A stretch of 64,000 nt of DNA, from positions 1 through 64,000 of the forward strand of contig QJPP01001441.1 in NCBI GenBank assembly GCA_003996215.1, read 5' to 3'. Shown piece after piece: positions 1-11,216 of this stretch. Numbering within the stretch: the first letter of the stretch is position 1; every line of letters begins with the position of its first letter. Below the pieces are notes generated by a model. The model made no database searches. It was not told the DNA's origin and saw only the letters and a program-made list of their open reading frames with translations. A program made the translations under genes and the position numbers. This DNA is from Jaltomata sinuosa (lineage: Eukaryota; Streptophyta; Magnoliopsida; Solanales; Solanaceae).

Positions 1-832
1 CGAACCGTCTGTAGTAACCTGCTAACCCAATAAAGCTGCGAACCTCAGTAACAGTAGTAGGTCTAGGCCACTCACAACCCACTGAAATCTTTCCCGGATC
101 AACCCTAATCCCATCCTTAGACACCACGTGCCCTAGGAATGCAACTGACTCAAGCCAAAACTCACACTTTGAGAACTTGGCATAAAGCCGATGATCTCTT
201 AAAGTCTGGAGTATAACCCTCAAGTGCTGCTCATGCTCATCTCTACTACGCGAGTATACCAAGATGTCGTCTATAAAAACTATCACGAATGAGTCCAAAT
301 ACGGGCCAAGAACCCTGTGCATCAAGTTCATAAAGGCTGCGGGGGCATTAGTCAACCAGAAAGACATCACCAGGAACTCATAATGGCCATACCGTGTCCT
401 GAATGCTGTCTTAGGGATGTCATCCGCCCTAATCCTCAACTGAGGGTAGCCAGACCTTAAATCAATCTTCGAAAACACGACTGAACCCTGAAGCTGGTCA
501 AACAAATCATCAATCCTCGGCATCGGATACCTATTCTTCACTGTCACCCTATTCAGCTACCGATAATCAATACACATGCGCATCGACCCATCCTTCTTCT
601 TCACGAAGAGAACAGGAGCACCCCAAGGTGACACACTAGGTCTAATAAACTCCTTAGCTAACAGATCCTGGAGCTGCTCCTTAAGCTCCCTCAACTCAGC
701 AGGAGCCATACGGTAAGGAGAAATAGAAATAGGCCTAGTGCCCGGCTCTAGCTCAATAGCGAAATCAATATCTCTTTCCGGTGGAAGGCCTGGCAGGTCG
801 GTAGGAAACACATCGAGGAAGTCTCTAACCAC
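1..832 (-). pseudogene. E1 pol: reverse transcriptase domain
   Basis: This is the reverse transcriptase that copies element RNA into DNA in virus-like particles. The reading is open across the whole stretch except for one TAG at 557-559, directly after the motif MCIDYR, where the family has Gln. Visible landmarks in order are LPGLPPERDIDF, the PSVSPWGAPVLFVKKKDGS block, SKIDLRSGY with the first catalytic Asp, TRYGHYEFLVMSF, and FIDDILVYS with the catalytic Asp pair. The thumb-side block KCEFWLESVAFLGHVVS and the RNase H approach GLAGYYRRF come last, at the window edge. One family residue is changed in the SFGLT motif (SFWLT). The same stop codon occurs at the same place in E3. Loss of function is likely but rests on very few changes. 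Confidence 0.92.
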
Positions 833-1380
833 AGGAACAGACTCAGGAGAAGTGGGGTCAGAACTAACATCTTAGAGATATGCTAGATAAGCTAAACACC
901 CATGGGAAATCAACTTTCTAGCTCGAAGACAAGAGATGATCCCAGATGGTGCATGGCTAACAGAACCCTGCCACACAACCGGGGATACACCGGGCACAAC
1001 TATGGTAATGGTCTTGGCATAACAATCCAAAACACACGGTGAGCGGATAACCAGTCCATGCCCAGTATCACATCAAAATCTAGCATACAAGAATCATCAA
1101 ATCACCCCAAGTCTCTAGAATCACCAACAGCATAACATACATGCACTCCACAATCCGATCCACTACTAAAGAATCTCCTACTGGGGTCGAAACAGAAACA
1201 GGAACAGATAATGGCTCACTAGCCAACCCCAAACAAGGCACAAAGTAGGCAGATACATATGAACAAATGGATCCAGGATCAAATAAAGCCATAGCAGACT
1301 GATGGCACACAAAAATCGTACCTGTAATCACAGCATCTGAGGCCTCTGCCTCTGGTCTCCTAGGGACCGCGTAAAACTGA
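833..1380 (-). pseudogene. E1 pol: aspartic protease and linker, frameshifted
   Basis: This encodes the retroelement aspartic protease that cuts the Gag-Pol polyprotein. The active-site segment ALFDPGSICSYVS is visible, with the DPGS form usual in this clade. The segment VVDRIVE and then LETWGDLMIL follow. A one-base deletion near 1085 breaks the frame just before the conserved MLDFDVILGMDWLS, which continues in the next frame to about 1030. The linker towards RT (PVVWQGSVSHAPS, then CLRARKLIS) is recognisable to about 870, with a stop at SYL*DVSS-like sequence near 870. The protein cannot be made as one chain. Confidence 0.85.
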
Positions 1381-1437
1381 CGACGACCTCCACCTGCCTG
1401 ACCGCCATCCCTACCACCTGCTCTGCCGCGCGGAGCA

Positions 1438-1977
1438 CTACCTCAACTCTGACGACCACCCCCTCCACCATAACTTCGCTGGGCCCTCCAACTGATAGGT
1501 AGTATAACCAACCCCGTGAGTCTCCAACAAACCCAAATGATGCAACATCTCCTCACAGGTAGTAATAAAGTCATGTGGATCCTGTCCAAAAGTACCAGCA
1601 AACCTCGGAGGTGCTAACCTCAAAAACCTACCCAACGCCTTCTGCTCTGACTCTGTCATAACTGGGCGAGGAGCAAGAGGCTGTGCAACAGATGGAACCG
1701 GAATGACCTCCGCACGGGGAGCCATAGTAGCAGGCTGCACTCCTGAGCTTTGTGCACCCAGGGCTGCCCCCTGAGCGAATATCTGCGCTACCTCAGAAGG
1801 CCGCTCTCCAATCACACCCAAAAGCTGTAATAGTAATCCCCGAATATTTGGGGACTGAGTTGCGGCTGGAGCTGGCATAGAAGTGGGCACTGGAGCTGGT
1901 GCTGGAGCTGGCGCTGGAGCTGGCGCTGGAACTGGAGGCTCATCCCCGCGTGATGCCGATGATCTCGTACGAACCAT
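1438..1977 (-). pseudogene. E1 gag, N-terminal half joined to a C-terminal remnant by deletion
   Basis: Gag forms the particle shell. The ATG at 1977 begins MVRTRSSASRGDE, the usual start of Tekay-type Gag, followed by a Pro-Ala repeat and the core segment LAPPRFAGTFGQDPHDFI. The reading runs to QLEGPAKLWWR and then jumps into the glycine-rich tail that should lie just before the protease. Compared with E3, roughly 0.75 kb is gone, including the second half of the capsid and the CCHC knuckle. The joint lies in repeats of GGTGG/GGAGG near 1460, so short-homology deletion is a likely cause. The frame ends at a stop at 1438. Confidence 0.9.
1891..1935 (-). repeat. 12-bp Pro-Ala codon repeat inside E1 gag
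   Basis: Several 12-bp units (ggagctggcgct on the plus strand) encode alternating Pro and Ala near the Gag start. E3 has only a non-repeated form (PPAPVPV) at this place, so the array probably expanded by slippage. Confidence 0.85.
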
Positions 1978-2174
1978 CTGCGGAAGAATGAAGTAGAATA
2001 AATGAGATCTCCAGAAACTTCAAGGGTTCTACGCACGACACAGAAGCAATGAAAGAGTCAAATTCCTAAAATGCCACTGTAGCCTCCCAAAGATTGAGTA
2101 CGAACGTCTCTGCCCCGATCCGCAGGACTCTACTAGACATTAGCTCCTATACCGATGACACCGGTGAACCTAAA

Positions 2175-2186
2175 GCTCTGATACCA
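2175..2186 (-). other. E1 primer-binding site (initiator tRNA-Met)
   Basis: On the minus strand this reads TGGTATCAGAGC, the complement of the 3' end of plant initiator tRNA-Met, three bases after the LTR end. It is intact and fixes the orientation and the LTR boundary. Confidence 0.95.
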
Positions 2187-2189
2187 AGT

Positions 2190-5100
2190 TGTCACGACCC
2201 AATTTCTTGGTCATGATGGCATCTACAACCCTCGGTAGGTGAACCAATCCCCGTAGCCCAGAACAGTTAGTAATGGGCTACTATCTAGCAAATAAGGGAA
2301 CAAGATGAATAAAATAGATAACAGGGATATAAATATATACATGTGCGAAAACTAAACCAAACCCCAAGACCTGGTATCATAGTACAGAGCCAAACTACAT
2401 ACATGGAGTGCAAATAAACCAAAACTATATATACAGATGTCTCTGAATGGTAATAGAGTACATGAAGCAAAAGATAAACTAAAGCTAAGCTCCGATCGCC
2501 AAGAGCTCACCCTCAGTCTGCAGTAGTCCCCGAAAGATCTCCAAGCATGAATCACAACTATCTAACGGCGATGGCCCACGCTAGGATCTGCACCCAAAGA
2601 TGCAGGGGGTAGGGGTGAGCACCAAATGCGGAGCATAAGGTACCCAGTAGGTATCATAGGCCGACTGGTCACTTATAAGATAAAAGCGTAGTAATAGACA
2701 GAATAGAAGCAAGTAGTCATAGAAATCAACGAAAGGTACACAGGAAATAGCCCAGAGGGAAATCAACAGAACCACATATGAGGCTAGTAAGCAGAATATA
2801 CACACCATAGGCACAGGTGAAAGTAAGAAATAATGCACCTGGGGTCCTTGCAACAACAGTGTATACAAAATAAGTTTACGAAATGGACGGTATACCGGTA
2901 ACCTCAAGTGTAAGAAGAAGAGAGAAGAGTAATAATAGGCATGCTCAGAGACATGAATCAAGCCCAACTAATCATATCAATCTCACACCCAGCAACTAAC
3001 AGTCTAGCAGTAACCAATTTCATAATTAACCGTAACAGGGAATAATTCTACAAGTAAATAGAAAGAGTCTACCTACAGTCCCTCGGCCGCCCATACAACC
3101 GAGGAACACAAACAAGTGAAAACAAACCCTCCGGCATCCCATACTACCGGAGCGTACAATCAGCAAACAACAAACAAGGGTGCCGGAACCTCGCAACCAT
3201 GATGATATGATGCCATGGAAATCTCAAGTGCCATGGTATCTCTGTATGTACCTACCTTCCGGCGCCGATCCGGCCCAGCAGGTAGGTTCCATGTAAGGGA
3301 CACTGCCCGTATACCTCTACTCCACCGTATACCCCTCCTCCGGCACACGCAGCCCGTAGCCCCTGGCCCGGATGGCAAGGTCCATGGAGGTCCCAGACCC
3401 CATACTAAAAGTCAGTATCAACACATGTCGTCCGGAAGCAAGTCCGGTATCAAAATAGAGACCCAGTCTCGAATATGCAATGCCCAGACCCTGTCCAGGA
3501 CTAAAGTAGTAGGAAAATGTCTCAAAACCCCTCCAAGGGTGCCCGGGCGTAACCGGGTCTAAACAGTAAAAAGTCATCTCAGGTGCTCGGTCCGACCGAG
3601 GCTAAAAATCATCTCAAGTAACAAGAAAACTCACTAGCACCCCGGCCCTGCCGAGTCTAGCGATAATCATAAAACTGATGATTTTAGACATAATTTTACT
3701 TTCTTGCCCAAAAATCTCCACAAGTGAAATCAACCATTTCCAAATCATTTCCATCAAAAACGGACCCCCCGGGCCATGCAAGGTTTAGAAAATTAGTGTC
3801 AGTTACGGTCCGAAAGCCAAAACCATAGTAAAACATGGATAAAACCTCTTATATGCATGGAAATGGTATGATCACACACAATAGCTGCCCAGCAGCTCAC
3901 AATCAACCTATCGACCCTGCACAGGCCCACAGCTACTCAGCAAGCATAACCAGCCTAGAAGGATAATTCCATGCCCGGGACTCGCGGACATTCCCAAAAT
4001 CCCACCTTCTATGTTCCAGAGTCAAAAGGCCTCACAGGACCACAAGGGTAAATAAAATATATCGACAAATACTACAAGCAACGGAGGAACAAAAGTAGGC
4101 GGACATGAATAAAGCGGTCGAGGTCTGTGGTACCAACCTAATAAACCAACCCAAGGATGCCCATTAATACAATTTTATTTTATATATACGGAGTCTAGGG
4201 AAACTAAACCGTAACCTACCTGTCGTCCGATGACAAGCTTGAACCTCTCCAAAAAACCTCCAACACGAAACCAAACTCGGACTCGGATAACTTGACGTAG
4301 ATAATCTATTTTCTTTTCGATGTTCCCGTACCACACCACTTGGATAACCCACAAATTCTCTTCACGGTATGAACATACATACTTTGCAACTTTTGCATAA
4401 GTTATAGAAAGTACATATCCCATTCTGAAATGTCAAATTGCTGAGAATATAAATCAATAACACCTAAGCTAAGTCAAGTATTAATCACTTAATATTATTT
4501 AATTAATTAAACACCTAAGTGACTCTTGATCAAAGTGGTGCCACCACTTATAGCGTACTTGCTGGCCACTCCCTCCACCTACACGTGGAGTGGAGGTGGC
4601 AATTACAAGGCCACAAGAAGATATTCTTGTCCCGCTATTTATATACTCGGGTATTGCATAAATTCGTGGTATAATAAATATAATTTTTGAATATACCATA
4701 ATCATTAGAAAATTATTTCAAATAAAACCTACTATATTATAATAATAAATTTCAACGTAACTAAGTTTACTATCTCCGTTAAAATAATATAATGTATAAA
4801 ACCTTTATAAAATAAATACATATACCATTATATCGTAACAAAATATTTTTCATAAACCTTTAAAATATTTTGAAAAGGTAATAATAATATAGTTTTTACC
4901 AAATTCAACTTTTAAATAAAATATTTTCAAATACACGCGCGATGCTAATAAAATTCTTAAGCCTAGGCTCGTAATTCACCAACGCACAATTTTGATACTC
5001 AAGAATTCTCTCGGGATCCTCCCTTATGTTTCATAACTATTTCGGAACTGAAATGGCGTTTTAAAACGTGAAGTTGAGGCTTAAATCGAGTTTAACCCGA

Positions 5101-5497
5101 TCCGGTTCGCGACCCGGTACGTAACCCTTTTTCTGCCAGACAGTCCGCGGTAAAACAGTCATAACTTTTTACTCCGAGATCCGTTAGACGTGAGGTTTTG
5201 TGCATTGGAAACTAGACTCGTAGACCTTCGATTTGATATTTTGGGGGACTTCTAACTCTTTATATATTGAGAGAAAAGCCCTGAGACATTTGACCCAAAG
5301 TTCAGAAAATTCATTAAAGAACTTACGATAACTTTTGCCGACTTGCTTGGCTTCAAAACTTATAATGCGACCAAACAAATGGGTCCAACACCGAAATACC
5401 GATCCTGACGAGCCTTAAGTGACTTGGGGCCGCTACAAACACGCTCTAACGGCACAAGGAAAACGTATTCGTGGAAATAACCGGAAGGGTCATTACA
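2190..5497 (-). repeat. E1 5' LTR (about 3.3 kb)
   Basis: The LTR starts TGTAATGACCCTTCCGG at 5497 and ends GGGTCGTGACA at 2190, which gives TG...CA ends. It aligns by eye with the E3 LTRs over the U3 start, the CGACAGGTAGGTTACG block near 4220, the AAACC..GGGGCCCATTT block near 3775, and the ACCTACTGGGTACC block near 2650 just before a YAG acceptor (TGGGTGCAG, near 2591). It lacks the GC-rich word array of the E3 LTRs. The equivalent zone is AT-rich and holds one 33-base hairpin at 4567-4599. Confidence 0.9.
4567..4599. repeat. Hairpin in E1 LTR U3
   Basis: The bases ccactccctccacct and aggtggagtggagg-like sequence face each other around tacacgt. This forms a near-perfect inverted repeat with an ACGTG core. 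It lies about 0.9 kb from the LTR start. Confidence 0.65.
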
Positions 5498-7495
5498 TGA
5501 TTTTCTGCATGTTTTACTACTGATTTGGATTCGGGCCTACTATAAATGGTTTTCTAAACTTTGCACGGCCCTGGGGGCCCATTTTTCAATAAAATGACTA
5601 TGAAAGGGTTTTGGAACTAATTTGTTTTATGAAACCTCTTGGAGTAAAGAGGATATTACGATGATTTTATTACCAGTTTTCACATTGATACTAGACTTGG
5701 CTGTGCCAGAGTGCTAGACATGTTTTTACTATGTATTTAGACTCGGATACGCTCCGGGCACCCTTTATAAGGGTTATTGAGACTTAATTATGGATTTAGA
5801 CCCGGATACGCTTTGAGCAGTCTTTATAAGGGTAATTGAGACTTGATTACAGATTTAGACTCGGATACGCTCCAGGCACCCTTTATAAGGGTTATTGAGA
5901 CTTTGATTACTGATTTAGACCCAGATATATACTTTGGGCCCCTTTGACGGGGTTTGAGATTACTACTGATTTATACCTGGTTCAACCCCGAACATGTACT
6001 ATGAGGTTCTGATACTTTGAGATTTTGCGTTTGTTACTATATGTAGTCGAGGATCTCCATGGGACCTGCCGATCTAGGACCAGAGGTTACAAGCCTAGTG
6101 TGCCGGAAGAGGGGTATACGGTGGAGTTGAGGTATATCAGATACGTCCCACCATGTATCCTACCTTCTGGGCCTACGGGCAGCAGATGAGGTGCATACAG
6201 GGGTTACTATCACATTGGTTCTATCATACCACATCATCATGCATCTTGTATTTGGATGCTACTCTTGTTTGCTGTTTTCTCAGTATACACTCTGATAGTA
6301 TGGGATGCCGGAGGGTTTGTTTTCACTTGAATGTATTCCTCAATTGTATGGGAGGACGTTGGGACTGTAGGTAGATTATATTACTCTTGTCATATTGTAG
6401 AGCTTGTTATAGCCTTCAGTTATTGGTGGTTTAGCGGATGTTACCTTGGTATGGTACGAGTCATTTGGACTCCCGATTATTGATGGATTAGTGGTTACTA
6501 TATTGATTGAGGCACTATTTGTGTATCCTTTTGAGCACTTGTGAGCAAGTGGGTTCTATCCTTTATTGTGGTTCAAAATAGTGGCTTTTCGTTCTTTGTG
6601 GCGTAGTTTATTACATCTTAGGGTTGTACTTGTAAGATTGATTTTTGTCTATGCTTATCTTGAAGTTGGGTTTTAGTATGGTTTCGTTAGATATATTGCT
6701 TCTAGCATGAGAATGTTTACTTGCTTTCATTCCTTCTCTTCTTACTTGAGATTACCGGTATATCGTCATTTTTCTAAACTCTCTCTTTATATATATTGTT
6801 GCTGCAAGGATCCAGGTGCGTCCTTATTTTCTTCACCTGTGTTCTGTGTTATATATCTCTATCTATGGCTAGCATAGCATGCTTGTATTCTCTTGGTTCT
6901 CTATCCGTACTAGTTTCTGTATACTTTCTCTATTGCTTCTGTGGATACTTCTTAGCTATCTGCTATATTATTGTTTTTATATCTTATATGCGCTCAGTTG
7001 GCTGATGATGCCTACTGGGTACCCATTGCTTATCAATTGGTGCTCATACTATACTTCTGCATCTTTCTGGTGTAGATATTAGTGTGAGCTTTCGCCGTTG
7101 ATCACATGGAGATTCGTGTAGCATTTGATATTTGAGACTAGGGTGAGCACGTGATGGCCGGGGCTTGAACAGATCTCATCTTTTGGCGCTGTTACTCTTT
7201 ATCTATTCAGAGACAGTTGTATATTTTGTTTTGTTATTTCTAGCACTTGTATTCTATTTGAAGCTCATGAACTATCGATACCAGGTCTTTGAGTTTGGTG
7301 TAGTTTCCTTAAGATTATATATTCAGGTTATTTTCTTCTGCGTTGTCCTTATCTTATATCTGCTTTCGCTTATTTTCTGCTTATTATGCGTATTAGTTAG
7401 GTAGTAGCCCATTATAACCATTCTGGGCTACGGAGATTGGTTTTCCTACTGGGGGATTATAGGTGCCATCATGACTGAGATATCAGATCGTGACA
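5498..7495 (+). repeat. E2: 3' part of a Tekay-type LTR
   Basis: This plus-strand LTR segment begins at a block matching E3 position 18705 (tactact..gattcgggcctact) and runs to the LTR end gatcgtgaca at 7495. The conserved blocks are ttttctaaactttgcacggcc, atgcctactgggtaccc (7006) and the acceptor-like ctggtgtag (7077). No primer-binding site follows 7495, so this is either the 3' LTR of an older copy or a solo LTR. Its left part was displaced by E1, which abuts exactly at 5497/5498, and should lie left of the window. Confidence 0.85.
5736..5971 (+). repeat. Four tandem 59-60 bp units inside the E2 LTR
   Basis: Units start at 5736, 5795, 5854 and 5914 with tttaga[ct][tc]c, continue with ggatacgctccgggcaccc and tttataagggttattgagac, and differ by a few bases. 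The E12 LTR has a shorter array of the same unit (53560-53730), and the E3 LTRs have only two diverged units, so copy number varies among copies. Confidence 0.9.
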
Positions 7496-7590
7496 ACCCC
7501 ACTTGAAAAAACAAAATGTTGGGCCCGTGCTCAGCACAAGCAATATTTATATATATATAAGTGATAAAGAAAAGAGTTTTGTAGTACTTA

Positions 7591-8641
7591 GGTCTCATTT
7601 GTTTGCACTTTATGGAGGTCTGAATCTTAATGGTTCAGACCTTAGGCCATTATGTGCATTTGTTTTCATTAATATTTAAGTATTTAATTGATCTGAATGA
7701 GTCTTAATCATTAAGATCTAGAACAAAGTATGTATACCATTAAGAGTTATTCTTGTATGGATAAATATTCACTCCCACTCTATCCACAATCACCAGTCAT
7801 CACCACTTACCACCTTTGTCATCAGAACCACTACCACCATTGTCAACCACCACCATCATTGTCAACCATCACCACCAATCACCACTACTATCATACACTA
7901 CCACACCTACTACCTCCATCATTATAATTATATCAATTGTCACCACCATTACCGAAACCTCCACCACCATTGTGGTCAATCTTACTACTAACTAACTTCA
8001 CCATCACAACTAGCACCATCATCAACTACCACCAATACACTGTCAACCACCATATATTTTTCAACCACCACCACCACGATTGTCACAGTTGGGGCCACCT
8101 GCACCACTATAAGCCACTACCACCAGTACGACCAATCCTTACTATCAACCACCTCCACCATCACAACTAGAACTGCCGCCAACTACCAGACATTCTTCTG
8201 TCACCATCATCAACACTGCAACTACTATCCTTAACCAAGTTCACCATCACAAAACTACCACCAACACTACTAATTTCCACCATCATGAAAGTCACTACAA
8301 CATCAACCACCTCTACCATCACAACTATCACCGCCAATATTACTACCCACTAACACCAACCATCACTACCACCACCATTACAAACCATCTCTATCCTCAC
8401 TAGCAAACATAAATATTTCATTTTTTTGATCAAATAATAATTTTATTAAACTATATTAAGTATTTTTCTAATATATAATTATTATTTAATTATATTTTTA
8501 AATAAATAAATTATGCACATTTAGATGTTGTAAAATAAATAGTCTTAATCATTCAATATTCAGATCTAGAGACAATATCTTAATCATTCAGATGCGCATT
8601 CAGATTCAAACGTCTTAATATTAATGAAAACAAATGAGGCC
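7591..8641. mobile_element. Non-autonomous PIF/Harbinger-like (Tourist-type) element
   Basis: The left end reads ggtctcatttgttt and the right end, reversed, reads ggcctcatttgttt, so terminal inverted repeats of about 14 bp with one mismatch are present. Both sides are flanked by TTA (7588-7590 and 8642-8644), the 3-bp target preference of PIF/Harbinger. Subterminal repeats such as tcttaatcatt and tttgttttcattaatatt recur in both arms. No transposase is encoded, so movement would have needed a transposase in trans. At 1051 bp it is long for a MITE because a CAC-rich stretch fills the centre. Confidence 0.8.
7770..8400 (+). repeat. CAC/ACC-rich low-complexity filler
   Basis: About 630 bases consist mostly of imperfect caccac, accacca and catcacc triplets with scattered caattgt. 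This biased composition creates open frames rich in His, Pro and Thr in several registers, none with a recognisable domain. It lies wholly inside the DNA element. Confidence 0.85.
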
Positions 8642-8846
8642 TTAGTTGGATTCTAACTATTTGATTGTGAAGTTGCTAACTAAGAAGATGTGACAAAGAA
8701 AAGAGTTTTATAGTACTTAGTTTGATTCTAACTATTTGGTTGTGAAATTTTCCAATTAAAATGGTTTGTTTTAAAAATATATTCTTACACTTACTATTTA
8801 TTACTTTACAAGTAAAAGAATATTTTCAGTAAATCAAAATACTTTT

Positions 8847-8851
8847 AAATG
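8847..8851. other. E3 target-site duplication, left copy
   Basis: The five bases aaatg directly before the 5' LTR are repeated exactly after the 3' LTR at 20391-20395. Five bp is the usual length for Ty3/Gypsy integrase. Confidence 0.95.
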
Positions 8852-9524
8852 TGTGATGACCCTTCCGGTCATCTTCGCATTTACGCATTCATTGTACTGT
8901 AAGAGCTTTCCTGTAGCGGCCCCAAGTCATTTATGGCTTGCTGGGACCGATAGTTCAGTTCCCTGGCCGTTCGTTTGGTTGTTTTGCCCTTTTTCCTATT
9001 TAGAGCGTTAACTTAGAATATCATTGACTTTAGTCAACATTCTAAGCTATAGTACTCAAAATTGAATTCTGACAGTTCCGTTAGCTCTGGAGCATTGAGT
9101 TTGGTCTAGTTGGACCTTCAGTTGAGGACTGAGAACTTCTGGTATGGGTTTTGTGTGGTTTTCTATGTTTTCGGGCCATTTGGAGTTGAAAGTGTAACTT
9201 TGGGTGGCTTTCGATGATCGGAGTGTCAGATTCGAAATCCGACGATTCCATCAGCTCTGGAATGATGAGTTTGGGTTGGGAAGGTGGTTGGTTCGGCTTA
9301 CGGGTGAGCCAGACTCATTTAGAGCCTTTGGGTTCCTTTTCATTAGTGTTGACTTGGGTAAATATTTCTCTGAAACGACCTCGTATTGAAGTTTCATCGA
9401 TTTCATTGAGTCCAGAACGTCGTTTCAACTATGTTAGCATTATTGGTTTTTGAATATCGGTTTCTGATTGTGCCCGGAATGCCCCGTGGAGTTTTCAAAA
9501 AGTTGCTAAAAATTGTTGCAGGCC

Positions 9525-9632
9525 AGGCATTCAGCGCCATCGGCACTGGCCATGAGCGATAGCGCTCAAGTGCGTTTTGGCTAACCAGCGCATAGCGCTG
9601 CCTGGGCGTCGATGGCTCTGGCCATTTTCCAG
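9525..9632 (+). promoter_or_regulatory. Dyad word array in E3 5' LTR U3
   Basis: Short symmetric GC-rich words cluster here: agcgcta and gcgatagcgctcaa types, cagcgcatagcgctg, and gcgccatcggc. The array ends a few bases before the TATA-like box. The matching region of the 3' LTR (17540-17640) keeps the style with different exact words. Transcription factor binding is an inference. Confidence 0.6.
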
Positions 9633-9636
9633 CTGC

Positions 9637-9644
9637 TATATAAT
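9637..9644 (+). promoter_or_regulatory. TATA-like box of E3 5' LTR
   Basis: The bases tatataat lie between the word array and a pyrimidine-rich stretch (tttttccagcacttttctctc) suited to a plant start site. A second candidate, tataaaaacatt, begins near 9690. The 3' LTR has tatatagt in the same place. Confidence 0.5.
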
Positions 9645-9782
9645 TATGCCATTTCATTTTTCCAGCACTTTTCTCTCAACTTTCTCAGTATAAAAACATT
9701 TATACACTCTCCTAAATTGCTCTTGATCAGTTCTAGCATCGGGAAATTGATTGTTCATTGTTGATCCGTGGTTCTTCACTTG

Positions 9783-11216
9783 GTAAGCTTTCTTCCCCAA
9801 ACTTGACTCCCCTTGTTCTTCCATTTAAATCCTGCATTGTTGCTCATTTCAAAAGCTTGAAAAATTATGTATTGGCTGCCTCCTAGCTCATGCATGTTCG
9901 TGGGGTTGAAGAATTCTACATTTTGGCTTAAATTCCATCACTTTGGTGAGTAATTCCTTGCTTAATTTATGGTTTTTATTCTTAAAATTCTATCTTTAAA
10001 TTCCAACTTGAGTGGGCTATTTTGGCACCCTTCTCTTGGCCAATTGTGCTCAATTTTAGAGCATGCCTTCTTGGCATCGTGGTGATCATCATGCTCTTTT
10101 TCATTTTTAGTTTAGAGTTGTGGACCCCGCGAGCTCGCTTTTGACCTAGATTTTAACCCGGCTACAATTGTAGCAATATGGGTATCGGTAGACTCGTCTT
10201 AATATATTATTTATGTTTTTGATAGTTTGACCATCATTTGGGATCCCTCGTAGTGATTCGGGCTAGGACGTGTTGTTCAGGCAGCTTATCATCGGAAGAA
10301 AGGTAGGTTACGGTCTAAACTCCCTAGACTTAGCATATATCGGTTACGGATAAAGTTGTTTTCTAAACTTTACATGGCCTCGGGGGCCCATTTTTGATGG
10401 AAATAAATGGGAAATGGTTTGACTTAACTATTGAATCTTCTTGGGGTAAGAGGAGGTAATATTATGATTTCTATCACTATTCTTTCTATTAATTCTAGAC
10501 TCGGTAGGGTCAGGGTGCTAGTTGAGCTTTCTACAGATTTGGGGTGATTTTAATCTCGGTCGGACCGAGCACCTGAGATGACTTTCTACTATTTTAGACC
10601 CGGTTATGACTGGGCACCCTTGGAGGGGTTTTTGAGACATCTTTTCACCTACTTTAGTCCTGGACTGGGTCTGGGCATACATATTCGAGACTGGGTCTCT
10701 ATCTTGAGCCCAGACTTGCTTCCGGATGACATGTTTTGTTACTGAGTTATAGTATGGGGTCCGGGACCTCCATAGACCTTGCCATACGGGCCTGGGGCTT
10801 CGGGCTGCGTGTGCCAGAGAGCAGGGTAGAGGTATACGAGCAGTGTCATTCCATATAACTTACCTGCTGGGCCCGATCAGCATTGGAGAAGGTACATACA
10901 GAGTTTCTATTCCACCCTGAGGTTATCATGCATCATATAATTCATTGTTTGAGGCTCCACCCTTGTTTGCTATTTGTTGAGTGTACACTCTGGTTGTATG
11001 GGTGGCCGGAAGGTTTTGTTTTCACTTGCTTGCGTTCCTCGGTTGTATGAGCGACTGGGGGACTGTAGGTAGGCTCATGTTACTTTATCGCGGTGTTATC
11101 CCCCTATTACGGTAATGCTTATAAGATTATATATGACTGAGTACCTTATGATACCTACTGGGTACCTTATGCTTCACATTTTGTGCTCATACTACACTCT
11201 GTATCTTCTGGTGCAG
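9783..11216 (+). other. Putative LTR intron in E3 5' LTR
   Basis: The donor cacttg/gtaagc lies about 140 bp after the TATA-like box and the acceptor tcttctggtgcag/atcc ends at 11216, with a possible branch ctcat upstream. The same pair sits at 17799 and 19961 in the 3' LTR, and acceptors of the YAG type persist in E1, E2, E5, E10 and the LTR at 25681. Splicing is inferred, not shown. Confidence 0.45.

Larger units (their letters stand above)
1..5497 (-). mobile_element. E1: Tekay-like Ty3/Gypsy chromovirus, partial
   Basis: Read on the minus strand, the element begins with an LTR (5497 to 2190). An initiator-Met primer-binding site, gag, protease and reverse transcriptase follow, and the window edge then cuts it. 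Its RT and gag closely match those of E3, so both belong to one family, and E3 shows that the missing part should be RNase H, integrase and chromodomain. The left flank lies outside the window, so a target duplication cannot be tested. The base next to the LTR start (5498) belongs to a plus-strand LTR of a related element, so E1 sits inside an older copy. It is not autonomous: gag carries a large deletion and pol carries stops. Confidence 0.9.
7496..8846. other. Older spacer between retroelements
   Basis: No gene is visible. The spacer holds a tandem duplication (7561-7590 plus 8642-8688, then 8689-8750) whose first unit was split by the DNA element at 7591-8641. The unit carries aaagaaaagagttttrtagtactta, then ggattctaactatttg and gattgtgaa. 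The rest is AT-rich sequence of unknown origin. Confidence 0.7.

Noticed and set aside
2285..2967. Minus-strand frames with Tyr/Leu-rich text
   Set aside because: They fall within the E1 LTR, which is non-coding. The same region in E3 lacks the frames.
6153..7404. Several open frames of 60-80 codons, hydrophobic, resembling membrane proteins
   Set aside because: They lie in the LTR sequence of E2. The T-rich LTR gives Phe/Leu-rich frames by chance.
7730..8170. Open frames rich in His, Pro and Thr
   Set aside because: They result from CAC/ACC triplets inside the DNA element. There is no domain, no start context and no conservation evidence.
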